64,000 bases of DNA, taken from positions 2,108,001 to 2,172,000 of the forward strand of contig NZ_CP040077.1 in NCBI RefSeq assembly GCF_005280735.1. Direction: 5' to 3'. Made by a program: the position numbers and the translations under genes. The DNA comes from Trinickia violacea (GTDB taxonomy: Bacteria > Pseudomonadota > Gammaproteobacteria > Burkholderiales > Burkholderiaceae). The notes below the pieces were generated by a model. That model was not told where the DNA came from. It did no database searches and saw only the letters and a list, made by a program, of their open reading frames with translations. Every line of letters starts with the position of its first letter. Position 1 is the first letter of the stretch. Of this stretch, positions 26,518 to 34,963 are shown piece by piece.

Positions 26518-28344
26518 TTAGAGGATGTCTGACGCGTAGTCGGCCAACCGCGAGCGTTCGCCGCGCGCGAGCGTCACATGACCGCTATGCGCCCAGCCCT
26601 TGAAACGATCGACGACATACGTGAGGCCCGAACTGCCTTCCGTCAGATAAGGCGTATCGATCTGCGCGATGTTGCCGAGGCAGATGATCTTCGTGCCCGG
26701 ACCTGCGCGCGTGATCAGCGTCTTCATCTGCTTCGGCGTCAGGTTCTGCGCCTCGTCGATGATCAGGTACTTGTCGACGAAGGTCCGGCCGCGCATGAAG
26801 CTCATGCTCTTCACCTTCAAGCGCGAGCGGATCAGCTCCTGAGTGGCCGCGCGGCCCCATTCGCCGGCCGCGTCATCGGTTTTCTGGAGCACTTCGAGGT
26901 TGTCGTCGAAAGCGCCCATCCACGGCTGCATCTTCTCTTCCTCGGTGCCCGGCAAAAAGCCGATGTCTTCACCGACCGGCACCGTCGCGCGCGTCACGAT
27001 GATCTCGTTGTAGCGCTTGTCGTCGAGCACTTGCGCGAGGCCCGCCGCGAGCGCGACGAGCGTCTTGCCGGTGCCGGCCTGGCCGAGCAGGGTGACGAAG
27101 TCGATCTCCGGGTTCATCAGAAGGTTCAACGCGAAGTTCTGCTCGCGGTTGCGCGCCGTGATGCCCCACACGTTGTTCTTGTGGTGACCGTAGTCGCGCA
27201 GCGTTTGCAGCAGCGCTGTCTTGCCGTTCAGCTCTCGCACGAGCGCGTGGAACGCGGGCTCGCCGTTCTGCGGCTCGAGATAGACGAACTCGTTGACGAG
27301 CAGCGAGGGGCACAGCGGACCGGTCACGCGGTAGTACGTCGTGCCCGTCTTCGTGTCCTGCCAGCTCTCCATGCCCTTCGCGTGCTTGGTCCAGAAGTCC
27401 TGTGGCAGTGCGCGCACGCCGGCGAAGAGCAGGTCCTTGTCTTCGAGAACCTGGTCGTTGAAGTAGTCTTCGGCGGGCAGGCCGAGCGCGTGCGCCTTGA
27501 TCCGCATGTTGATGTCTTTCGACACCAGCACGACCTGACGATCGACGCGATCGCGTTGCAGCGCGCGCACGACACCGAGAATCTGGTTGTCGGCCTTGCC
27601 TTGCGGCAGGCCCTCGACCGGCTCGATGTCCGTCAGCTTGGTCTGGAAGTACAGGCGTCCGAGCGCTTCGCGGCTGCCGAGACGCGAGAGCGGCAGGCCC
27701 TCGGCCATGTCGCCGGCATTGGCGACGAGCGAATCGAGCGTGCGGCTGACTTGACGCGCGTTGCGCGCGACTTCCGACATCCCCTTCTTGTGATTGTCGA
27801 GTTCTTCGAGCGTCATCATCGGCAGATAGACGTCGTGTTCCTCGAAGTGGAAGAGGCAGGTTGGGTCATGCATCAGCACGTTCGTATCCAGCACGAACAG
27901 CTTGCGGACTTCTGTCTCGCCGGTTTTGCGGGTGCGGGCTTTTTCCGCGCCGCGTGCCTTCGCCGCAGCGGCGGCGGGCGCATCCGCCGGTTTGTCTTTG
28001 TCCAGGCGTGCGACAGGCGTATGCACAGGCTGCGATGCCGGAACGGGCTGCAACAGCGCCGCTGTCTGCTTCGATTTTCGGCCGCGCACGACCGGCGCGG
28101 TGTCATCGGCTTCGGTGACCGGGGCGGCAGTCTTAACGGGACGCAGGCTCGTGGCGGTGTTGGCTGCGCGCGTCATCGGTTCGGCGACGCTTGCCGGGCC
28201 GCTCATCGAGCTGTAGTCGGCCGCTTCTGCTTGCTCCCCAACAGTGTCCTGTTTTTTCGCGTGTTTCGCAGGCCGTGCTTTGGCCTTGTATTCATCCGGT
28301 GACAACAGGTTGCCGAGCTTGCTGGGTGGGGTAGGCAAAGGCAT
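26518..28344 (-). CDS. PIN domain-PhoH family ATPase
   Basis: A 608-aa fusion of PIN ribonuclease-like and PhoH ATPase domains. A Lys/Ala-rich region (about 1-125) precedes the PIN domain, which starts KLFVLDTNVLMHD, has HDVYLPMMTLEELDNHKKG, and has later acidic residues near VLVSKDINMRIKA. The PhoH domain carries Walker A GQAGTGKTLVAL near residue 392 and Walker B YLIIDEAQNLTP near 518. The start is placed at MPLPTPPSKLG (28342-28344) because it follows AGGGAA. An earlier in-frame start is possible. This is the PhoH2-like or YlaK-type architecture, linked to RNA unwinding and cleavage. Confidence 0.9.
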   Translation of the reverse strand: MPLPTPPSKLGNLLSPDEYKAKARPAKHAKKQDTVGEQAEAADYSSMSGPASVAEPMTRAANTATSLRPVKTAAPVTEADDTAPVVRGRKSKQTAALLQPVPASQPVHTPVARLDKDKPADAPAAAAAKARGAEKARTRKTGETEVRKLFVLDTNVLMHDPTCLFHFEEHDVYLPMMTLEELDNHKKGMSEVARNARQVSRTLDSLVANAGDMAEGLPLSRLGSREALGRLYFQTKLTDIEPVEGLPQGKADNQILGVVRALQRDRVDRQVVLVSKDINMRIKAHALGLPAEDYFNDQVLEDKDLLFAGVRALPQDFWTKHAKGMESWQDTKTGTTYYRVTGPLCPSLLVNEFVYLEPQNGEPAFHALVRELNGKTALLQTLRDYGHHKNNVWGITARNREQNFALNLLMNPEIDFVTLLGQAGTGKTLVALAAGLAQVLDDKRYNEIIVTRATVPVGEDIGFLPGTEEEKMQPWMGAFDDNLEVLQKTDDAAGEWGRAATQELIRSRLKVKSMSFMRGRTFVDKYLIIDEAQNLTPKQMKTLITRAGPGTKIICLGNIAQIDTPYLTEGSSGLTYVVDRFKGWAHSGHVTLARGERSRLADYASDIL

Positions 28345-28689
28345 GAGTTCCCTCGAAAAAATCGGGTCGCATATCGTGCGCTGCGTGATCGATCCGCACA
28401 TTCCCCGTCGTGTGACGCACGCGGTTCTGACAAGCAGCGCGCTTTCAATTTCGAAACGCCGGTTCGCCTAGTTTTCGATCGACTCCTTGACAGTAAAAGG
28501 TCGCCGGCGTGCCAGGCCGGCTCGGTCCAAATAAAAGTAAAAAAGCCGCTGCCCCGTGACCGGAGCAAGCGGCTCGACTTCAAGTATCGCGCGGCGCCTG
28601 GCGACTACGAGATCAACGGCCCCGAGGCCGGCGCGGCAGCGAAAAAAATGGGGTGGACAGGCACTCATTGCAACCCAATATAACGCGCC
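28345..28689. other. 345-nt intergenic region between bcp and phoH
   Basis: Contains the bcp terminator at 28539-28574 and presumably the phoH promoter. No convincing gene was seen on either strand. Confidence 0.6.
28539..28574 (-). terminator. Terminator at the end of the arn-bcp unit
   Basis: On the minus strand AGCCGCT (28568-28574) pairs with AGCGGCT (28544-28550), continued by an inner G/C-rich stem with one bulge, then a TTTTT run at 28539-28543. It lies about 115 nt beyond the bcp stop. Confidence 0.75.
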
Positions 28690-29151
28690 TCAAAGCGCTT
28701 GTACAGCCTCCAACGCCGCGTCGACGTGGCCCGGCACCTTGACGCCGCGCCACTCGCGGCGCAGGACGCCGTCAGCGTCGATGAGGAACGTGGAGCGTTC
28801 AATTCCACGTACTTCTTTGCCATACATTTTCTTCATTTTGATGACGTCGAAGAGCCCGCAAAGCGATTCGTCGGCATCCGAGATCAGCGGGAACGGCAGT
28901 TCCAGCTTCGCCTTGAAGTTGTCGTGCGAGCGGATGCTGTCGCGCGACACGCCGACGATCTCGGCTCCCGCCTTCTTGAACTTCGGATAGAGGTCGCGGA
29001 ATTGCAGGCCCTCGGTCGTGCAGCCGGGCGTGTTGTCCTTCGGATAAAAATACAGCACCACCTTCTTGCCCCGCAAACCTGACAGCGAGAGTTCGCCGCC
29101 GGTTGCAGCGGCGGTGAAATCGGGGACGGGTTGGTCGACTGCGATGGACAC
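28690..29151 (-). CDS. bcp: Thioredoxin-dependent thiol peroxidase (Bcp/PrxQ)
   Basis: A 153-aa peroxiredoxin reducing hydrogen peroxide and organic hydroperoxides. The peroxidatic Cys44 is in DNTPGCTTEG. The resolving Cys often found five residues later in Bcp is absent (CTTEGLQ). Another Cys in DESLCGLFD near residue 95 could resolve, so the mechanism may be 1-Cys or a different 2-Cys type. The core SRDSIRSHDNFKAKLELPF is typical. It lies 113 nt downstream of arnD on the same strand, before the terminator. Confidence 0.93.
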   Translation of the reverse strand: MSIAVDQPVPDFTAAATGGELSLSGLRGKKVVLYFYPKDNTPGCTTEGLQFRDLYPKFKKAGAEIVGVSRDSIRSHDNFKAKLELPFPLISDADESLCGLFDVIKMKKMYGKEVRGIERSTFLIDADGVLRREWRGVKVPGHVDAALEAVQAL

Positions 29152-29264
29152 GTGGTTCTCCTGTTGTTATGGGGAGGGCTGCCAATCGATCGATAAGGCG
29201 GCCCGAGAGAGCTTGATGCGGAGGAGGCGACCCAGGCTTACGGTACGCGCTTGGCCAGACTGAA

Positions 29265-30161
29265 TTAATCGGGTTGCACGATCAGCTCGCCGGAGCGGCC
29301 CGCAATTTCGCCCCATACGACAGGGTACGATGGCAGGGTGTCGCGGTCCAGCGCAGCATGATAGTCGCCCATCGTCGCAAATGTGTGACCTTGCGCGCGC
29401 CAGCCTGCCAGCAGTTGCTCGAATACCGGCGCCAGCTTTTGGCCTTCGAGTTCCGCGTGCAGCGTGAAGACCTGATCGTGCGGGTTGTGTTCGGTCTGCC
29501 GCAGGATGCGCGCGGCGACGTTGGTCTCGTCGACGCCGTCGATTCCGAGCACTTCGTCGAGGGTCGGCAGCGTGGTGGGCATTTGCACGTGCGTCAGCGT
29601 CTTGCCGTCGACGACGGGGAAGTACGGCGTGTGGCCGCGCCCGTCGGACGCGTAGCGCATGCCCCAGGCGTCGATCTGCTTGAACGCGTGGCCGTTCATC
29701 TGCCAGCCGGCCGCGCCGTGCGTGACGGGCGGCGTGCCGAAGATGCCGATGAAGCGCTCGTAGCTCTTCTGCATTTCATGCGCGGTCCAGTCGGATTCGC
29801 GCGTGCGCACGTTGTCCTGCCAATAGACGTGGTCCCACGTGTGGATGCCGCACTCGAAGCCGGCCTCGTGGATCGCGCGCATTTCGGCGGCCCCCTTGAT
29901 GCCGATATCGGGCCCGGGCAGCAGCACGCCGTACATCAATTGCTTGACGCCGTAGTGCTCGACCACCGACGTGCGCGACACCTTCTTCAGAAACCCCGGA
30001 CGCAGCACGCGCCGCATGGCCCAACCGGTGTGGTCGGGCCCGAGGCTGAACAGGTAGGTGGCGCGCGCCTTGAAGCGATCGAGCATGCGCGCAAGATTCG
30101 GCACGCCTTCGCGCGTGCCGCGCAGCGTGTCGACGTCGATCTTCAGGACGATGCGGGCCAA
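29265..30161 (-). CDS. arnD: 4-deoxy-4-formamido-L-arabinose-phosphoundecaprenol deformylase ArnD
   Basis: Removes the formyl group from undecaprenyl-phosphate-Ara4FN on the cytoplasmic face of the inner membrane. The 298-aa polysaccharide-deacetylase fold has the metal/catalytic motif IDVDTLRGTREG at the N-terminus, ECGIHTWDHVYWQ with metal-binding His near residue 103, and late FTLHAELEG. It lies 10 nt after the ArnA-type decarboxylase gene in the arn operon. Confidence 0.94.
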   Translation of the reverse strand: MARIVLKIDVDTLRGTREGVPNLARMLDRFKARATYLFSLGPDHTGWAMRRVLRPGFLKKVSRTSVVEHYGVKQLMYGVLLPGPDIGIKGAAEMRAIHEAGFECGIHTWDHVYWQDNVRTRESDWTAHEMQKSYERFIGIFGTPPVTHGAAGWQMNGHAFKQIDAWGMRYASDGRGHTPYFPVVDGKTLTHVQMPTTLPTLDEVLGIDGVDETNVAARILRQTEHNPHDQVFTLHAELEGQKLAPVFEQLLAGWRAQGHTFATMGDYHAALDRDTLPSYPVVWGEIAGRSGELIVQPD

Positions 30162-30171
30162 GGAGCGGTCC

Positions 30172-31239
30172 TTATTGCTGCTCGACGAGCGCGCGGGCGT
30201 CGGCGACGTGGCCGCGATACGCTTCGAAGATCTTGCGCAGCGCGTCGTCGAACGTGGCCAGCGGCGCCCAGTTCAACTCCTGCATCGTGTTGTCGATCTT
30301 CGGCACGCGGTTCTGCACGTCCTGATAGCCGTTGCCGTAGTAGGCGCCCGACGACGTTTCGACGAGCTTCACTTCCTTGGCCGACTCGGCGTACTCGGGG
30401 TACTCCGCCGCGAGCGCAAGCATCTTGTGCGCGAGCTCGCGCACGGAGAAGTTGTTCTTCGGGTTGCCGATGTTGTAGATCTTGCCCGACGCGACGCCGC
30501 TCGGATTTTCGATGATCTTCATCAGCGCGCTGATGCCGTCGTCGATATCGGTGAACGCACGCTTTTGCGAGCCGCCGTCGACGAGGCTGATGTTCTCGCC
30601 GCGCACGATGTGGCCGAGGAACTGCGTGACCACGCGCGAGCTGCCTTCCTTCGGCGTGTAGATCGAGTCGAGGCCCGGGCCGATCCAGTTGAACGGGCGG
30701 AACAGCGTGAAGTTCAGGCCCTCCTGCATGCCGTAGCCCCAGATCACGCGGTCCATCAACTGCTTCGAGCACGCGTAGATCCAGCGCGGCTTGTTGATCG
30801 GGCCGTAGGTGAGCTGCGAGGCTTCCGGATCGAATTGCTCGTCCGCACACATGCCGTAGACCTCGGAGGTCGACGGGAACACGAGATGCTTCTTGTACTT
30901 CACGGCTGAGCGCACGATCGGCAGGTTCGCCTCGAAGTCGAGTTCGAACACGCGCAGCGGCTGCTGCACGTAGGTGGCGGGCGTGGCGATCGCGACGAGC
31001 GGCAGGATCACGTCGCACTTCTTGACGTGGTACTCGACCCACTCTTTATTGATCGTGATGTCGCCTTCGAAGAAGTGCATCCGCTCGTGATTCGCGAGGT
31101 CGCCGAGACGGTCGGTCTGCATGTCCATGCCGAAGACTTCCCAGTTGGTCGTCTCGAGAATGCGCTTGGACAGGTGGTGGCCGATGAAGCCGTTGACACC
31201 CAGAATCAGGACTTTTTTGCCGGAACCTTCGGTTTTCAT
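30172..31239 (-). CDS. arnA: UDP-glucuronate decarboxylase (ArnA C-terminal type, stand-alone)
   Basis: Oxidatively decarboxylates UDP-glucuronic acid to UDP-4-keto-pentose, the entry step to aminoarabinose. The protein is 355 aa and equals only the C-terminal half of enterobacterial ArnA (about 660 aa). It has the Rossmann motif GVNGFIGHHL near residue 13, FPSTSEVYG with catalytic Ser near 128, and the YxxxK-type YACSKQLMD. The formyltransferase half is a separate gene immediately upstream that overlaps by 4 nt. Confidence 0.92.
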   Translation of the reverse strand: MKTEGSGKKVLILGVNGFIGHHLSKRILETTNWEVFGMDMQTDRLGDLANHERMHFFEGDITINKEWVEYHVKKCDVILPLVAIATPATYVQQPLRVFELDFEANLPIVRSAVKYKKHLVFPSTSEVYGMCADEQFDPEASQLTYGPINKPRWIYACSKQLMDRVIWGYGMQEGLNFTLFRPFNWIGPGLDSIYTPKEGSSRVVTQFLGHIVRGENISLVDGGSQKRAFTDIDDGISALMKIIENPSGVASGKIYNIGNPKNNFSVRELAHKMLALAAEYPEYAESAKEVKLVETSSGAYYGNGYQDVQNRVPKIDNTMQELNWAPLATFDDALRKIFEAYRGHVADARALVEQQ

Positions 31240-32183
31240 GAATGACGGGAAGAGTGAATGAGCTGGACGAACTGCGAGGGGGTGACGACCGGCTGGTCGT
31301 CGTCGCGCTGGTGCCGCAGTTCGGAAATGGCGACGGCTCGGCCGTCGCCGCAGACGCCAAGAAACGCATTATCGCTTACGTGGAGTCCCGGCGGCAAATC
31401 CGCCAGGCTTACCGAATGCGGCGTGCCGGGGCCAGCCAGGCGCGCCTGTGCGACGATGAAGCGCTCGTCGCCGATGTCGGTGAACGCGCCGGGATACGGC
31501 GGCGCGACCGCGCGAATCAGGTTGTAGACGCGTTGCGCTGTCTGCGACCAGTCGATGCGGCCGTCTTCGGGCTTGCGTCCGCCGAAGTAGCTGCCGTGCG
31601 CGAGGTCGTTGGGCAGATGTGGCGCTTCGCCCTTGAGGAGCGCGGGCAGCACGCGCCAGAGCGTTTGCTCGGCGGCGACGGTGACTTTGTCGAACACTTG
31701 CGCGGCCGTGTCATCGGGCAGGATCGGCACCGGCGTCTGCGCAACGATCGCGCCGGCGTCGGGCTTCGCGGCCATCTCGTGCAGCGTCGCGCCGGTTTCG
31801 GTTTCGCCGTTGAGCACCGCCCAGTTGGTCGGCACGCGGCCGCGGTACTTCGGCAACAGCGACCCGTGCATGTTGTACGCGCCGCGCGCGGCGATCGCGA
31901 GCAGGTCGACCGGCAGCATGTGCCGGTAGTAGAACGAGAAGATGAAGTCGGGCTTCGCGCGGCTCACGGCATCGCGCAGCTCGGCGCTTTTCGGGTCGGC
32001 TGGCGTGATCGTCGGGATGCCGTGCTCGGCGGCCACTGCGGCCACGCTGCCGAACCAGATGTTTTCGGTGGCGCTGTCCTCGTGCGTGACGACGAGTGCG
32101 ACATCGACGCCGCGCGCGAGCAGCACCTGCAGGCAGCGCACGCCGACGTTGTGATAAGCGAAGACGACGGCGCGTGGTTTCAT
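31236..32183 (-). CDS. UDP-Ara4N formyltransferase (ArnA N-terminal type, stand-alone)
   Basis: Transfers a formyl group from 10-formyl-tetrahydrofolate to UDP-4-amino-4-deoxy-L-arabinose, 315 aa. The formyltransferase signature N-H-D appears as YNMHGSLLPKYRGRVPTNWA, with the later TLHEMAAKPDAG aspartate, and the C-terminal OB-like domain runs from about 205. The ATG is at 32181-32183. The gene overlaps its neighbours by 4 nt on both sides, so the three genes are translationally coupled. In E. coli this activity is fused to the decarboxylase. Confidence 0.9.
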   Translation of the reverse strand: MKPRAVVFAYHNVGVRCLQVLLARGVDVALVVTHEDSATENIWFGSVAAVAAEHGIPTITPADPKSAELRDAVSRAKPDFIFSFYYRHMLPVDLLAIAARGAYNMHGSLLPKYRGRVPTNWAVLNGETETGATLHEMAAKPDAGAIVAQTPVPILPDDTAAQVFDKVTVAAEQTLWRVLPALLKGEAPHLPNDLAHGSYFGGRKPEDGRIDWSQTAQRVYNLIRAVAPPYPGAFTDIGDERFIVAQARLAGPGTPHSVSLADLPPGLHVSDNAFLGVCGDGRAVAISELRHQRDDDQPVVTPSQFVQLIHSSRHS

Positions 32184-33223
32184 CGGTTGATGCCCTGATC
32201 GGCGATGTTGGCGGGCTGCACGGCTTGCACCGGCTGCTGGACGGGCGCGCTCACGACGTGCTCGCCGTTGCGCTCTTCGAGGATCGTCTGCACGAGATAG
32301 CGGGGCCGTGCGCGCACTTGCTGATAAATGCGGCCGATGTACTCGCCGAGCAGGCCGAGCGCGAAGATGATCACGCCGAGCATGAAGAACGTGATCGCGA
32401 AGAGCGTGAACACGCCTTGAACTTCCGCGCCGATCACGAAGCGGCGAATCAGCAGCAGCACGAACAGGCCCGCCGAGCCCATCGACAGAATCACGCCGAT
32501 GAACGACAGCCACTGCAGCGGCACGACCGAGAAGCCGGTCACGAGGTCGAAATTCAGGCGGATCAGGCTATAGAGCGAGTACTTCGATTCGCCGGCAAAA
32601 CGCTCCTCGTGGGCGACTTCCACTTCGATCGGGTTCTGCGCGAACGTGTACGCGAGCGCCGGGATGAACGTGTTGATCTCGCCGCAGCGGTTGATCGTGT
32701 CGATGATGTGGCGGCTGTACGCGCGCAGCATGCAGCCCTGGTCGGTCATCTTGATGCGCGTGATGCGCTCGCGCAGGCGGTTCATCGCGCGCGATGCCTT
32801 GCGGCGCCACAGGCTGTCCTGCCGCTGCAGGCGAATCGAGCCGACGTAGTCGTAGCCTTCGTGCATCTTCGCGACGAGCTTGCCGATCTCCTCGGGCGGG
32901 TTCTGCAGATCGGCATCGAGCGTGATGACGATGTCGCCGCGCGACTGCTCGAAGCCCGCCAGAATCGCCATGTGCTGGCCGTAGTTGCCGTTCAGCAGGA
33001 TCACGCGCGTCGTATCGGGGCGCGCGCGGAACTGCTCGGCGAGCATCGCCGCGGATTTGTCGCGGCTGCCGTCGTTGATGAAGATGATTTCGTAGGTCGT
33101 CCCCATCGCGTCGAGCGCCGGATAAAGGCGCGAGAAGAGCGCGGCGAGCCCCGCCTCCTCGTTGTACACGGGGATGACGACCGAGACTTCCGGCGGCGCG
33201 ATGCGCTGTTCCGTTTGACTCAT
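32180..33223 (-). CDS. arnC: Undecaprenyl-phosphate 4-deoxy-4-formamido-L-arabinose transferase ArnC
   Basis: Family 2 glycosyltransferase moving Ara4FN from UDP to undecaprenyl phosphate, 347 aa. The GT-A domain starts VSVVIPVYNEEAGLAALFSR, has the metal-binding DADLQNPPEE near residue 103, and ends before two membrane helices near residues 240-265 and 275-305. The chain finishes with a short, low-complexity polar tail. It is 6 nt downstream of arnB. Confidence 0.95.
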   Translation of the reverse strand: MSQTEQRIAPPEVSVVIPVYNEEAGLAALFSRLYPALDAMGTTYEIIFINDGSRDKSAAMLAEQFRARPDTTRVILLNGNYGQHMAILAGFEQSRGDIVITLDADLQNPPEEIGKLVAKMHEGYDYVGSIRLQRQDSLWRRKASRAMNRLRERITRIKMTDQGCMLRAYSRHIIDTINRCGEINTFIPALAYTFAQNPIEVEVAHEERFAGESKYSLYSLIRLNFDLVTGFSVVPLQWLSFIGVILSMGSAGLFVLLLIRRFVIGAEVQGVFTLFAITFFMLGVIIFALGLLGEYIGRIYQQVRARPRYLVQTILEERNGEHVVSAPVQQPVQAVQPANIADQGINR

Positions 33224-33229
33224 TTCCGC

Positions 33230-34381
33230 TTATTTTCCGTATTGTTCGCAAATTTCATTGACCGCGGCGCACACGCGCGCCACGTCGCCTTCGGTCATCT
33301 GCGTGAAGAGCGGCAGCGTGACCGTGGTCGCCCCGAAGCGCTCCGCGTGCGGGAACATGCCCGGCTTGAAGCCGCGTTCGCGGTACAGCGTGAAGAGGTG
33401 GATTGCCGGGTAGTGCACGCCCGATCCGATCCCGCGCAGCTTCAGCTGCTCCATGAAGCCCGCGCGGTCGAGCTTCAAGCGCTCGAGCGGCAGCGTGATC
33501 TGGAACATGTGCCAGTTGGAGTTCTCGAAGTCGGCGACCGGCAGACCGATGCCGAGCTTCACCGCCGCGCCGCCTTCGAGGCGCTCGAAATACGCGCGCA
33601 CGAGCTGGCGGCGCTGCGCGTTGAAGCGCTCGATATGCGCGATCTGGCCGAGGCCGACGCGCGCGGCGACGTCCGTCAGGTTGTACTTGCCGCCGAGCAC
33701 GTCGCAGTCCATGCCGTCGAAGCCGGTGCGCGTGATGCCCTGCAGACGGTACTTCGTCGCGAGCGTCGCTTCTTCCTCGTTGTTCAAGACCAGCGCGCCG
33801 CCTTCGATCGACGTCAGGTTCTTGTTCGGATGGAAGCTGAACGAAACGATGTCGCCGAAGGCGCCGATGCGCTTGCCTTTCCAGGTCGAGCCGATGGCTT
33901 GCGCGGCGTCTTCGATCACGCGCAGCTGGTGGGCGCGGGCGATCTCGTAGAGCCGGTCCATGTCGACGGGCAGCCCTGCGAGATAGACCGGGATGATGGC
34001 CTTGGTGCGCGGCGTGATCGCTTTTTCGACGAGATCGAGATCGATGTTGCGCGTGACCGGATCGATGTCCGCGAACACCGGTGTCGCGCCCACTTCATAG
34101 ATGACGTTGCTCGTCGCGACCCACGACGCCGGCGTCGTGATCACTTCGTCTCCCGGGCCCACGCCGGCGATGCGCAGACCGATTTCGAGCGTCGCGGTGC
34201 CGGAGTTGTACGCGCGCACCGGACGGCCGCCGAAGTACTCGGACAGCGCCGCTTCGAACTTCTGGTTCTGCGGGCCGGTCGTGATCCAGCCGGAGCGCAG
34301 CACGTCGGCGACGCCCTGAATCGTTTCCTCATCGATCTCGGGCTTCACGAACGGCAAAAAGGGGAGAGATTCCTGACTCAT
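33230..34381 (-). CDS. arnB: UDP-4-amino-4-deoxy-L-arabinose--oxoglutarate aminotransferase ArnB
   Basis: PLP enzyme aminating the UDP-4-keto-pentose with glutamate, 383 aa, of the DegT/DnrJ/EryC1 family. The start MSQESLPFLPFVKPEIDEET is chosen at 34381. The frame is open upstream but lacks family sequence. The PLP lysine is in SFHPNKNLTSIEGG near residue 190, and the cofactor-binding DAAQAIGS is near 163. It is followed closely by arnC. Confidence 0.95.
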   Translation of the reverse strand: MSQESLPFLPFVKPEIDEETIQGVADVLRSGWITTGPQNQKFEAALSEYFGGRPVRAYNSGTATLEIGLRIAGVGPGDEVITTPASWVATSNVIYEVGATPVFADIDPVTRNIDLDLVEKAITPRTKAIIPVYLAGLPVDMDRLYEIARAHQLRVIEDAAQAIGSTWKGKRIGAFGDIVSFSFHPNKNLTSIEGGALVLNNEEEATLATKYRLQGITRTGFDGMDCDVLGGKYNLTDVAARVGLGQIAHIERFNAQRRQLVRAYFERLEGGAAVKLGIGLPVADFENSNWHMFQITLPLERLKLDRAGFMEQLKLRGIGSGVHYPAIHLFTLYRERGFKPGMFPHAERFGATTVTLPLFTQMTEGDVARVCAAVNEICEQYGK

Positions 34382-34563
34382 GGATGCGTGGCTCGTGTAA
34401 GGGTTGGCAAGCTGTTCGCGTCGCTCGTGACGTCGCGGCAGCCGTTTATGCATTTGCTTAAAGCACTGATAACGGCATCAGCGCTCGGGCTTTCGTCTCA
34501 ATCTACGCGTGAATCGGCTTCGAAACGCGCAAGTCTCGAACCATCCGGCACGGTCCGGCGCGC

Positions 34564-34935
34564 TCAACTGCGCGCCAGCACGAACACGCCGATCAGGATG
34601 ATGCCGATGCCGACGAGTCGCTGCACCGTCAGCACCTCGCCGAACAAATACCAGGCGGCGAACGCGTTGACGACGTAGCCGAGCGAGAGCATCGGATACG
34701 CAATCGACACGTCCACCCGCGATAGCCCGACGATCCACACGCCCACGCTCACCACGTAGCAAGCGAGGCCGCCGATGATCGGCAATTGCGTGGCGAGCTT
34801 GAACCCGATGGGCAGAATGTTCGCACGGGTGAAATCGAAGTGTCCAACGGCATTCACCCCCGCTTTGAGAAGCAATTGCGCGCCGGCGTTCAGCGCCACG
34901 CCGGTCAGGATGCAAAAGAGCGAGATCGGATTCAT
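34564..34935 (-). CDS. SMR-type flippase subunit (ArnE/ArnF-like)
   Basis: A 123-aa, four-helix protein of the EmrE/SMR superfamily, predicted to help flip undecaprenyl-phosphate-Ara4N to the periplasmic side. Conserved features are GVALNAGAQLLLKAGVNA in helix 1 and YPMLSLGYVVNAFAAW in helix 3, as in ArnF and EmrE-like flippases. Enterobacteria have two genes, arnE and arnF. Only one is present here, between arnT and arnB, so it may act as a homodimer. Confidence 0.87.
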   Translation of the reverse strand: MNPISLFCILTGVALNAGAQLLLKAGVNAVGHFDFTRANILPIGFKLATQLPIIGGLACYVVSVGVWIVGLSRVDVSIAYPMLSLGYVVNAFAAWYLFGEVLTVQRLVGIGIILIGVFVLARS

Positions 34936-34963
34936 CGATAATCTGGGGTCGAGCGGGTTGGGA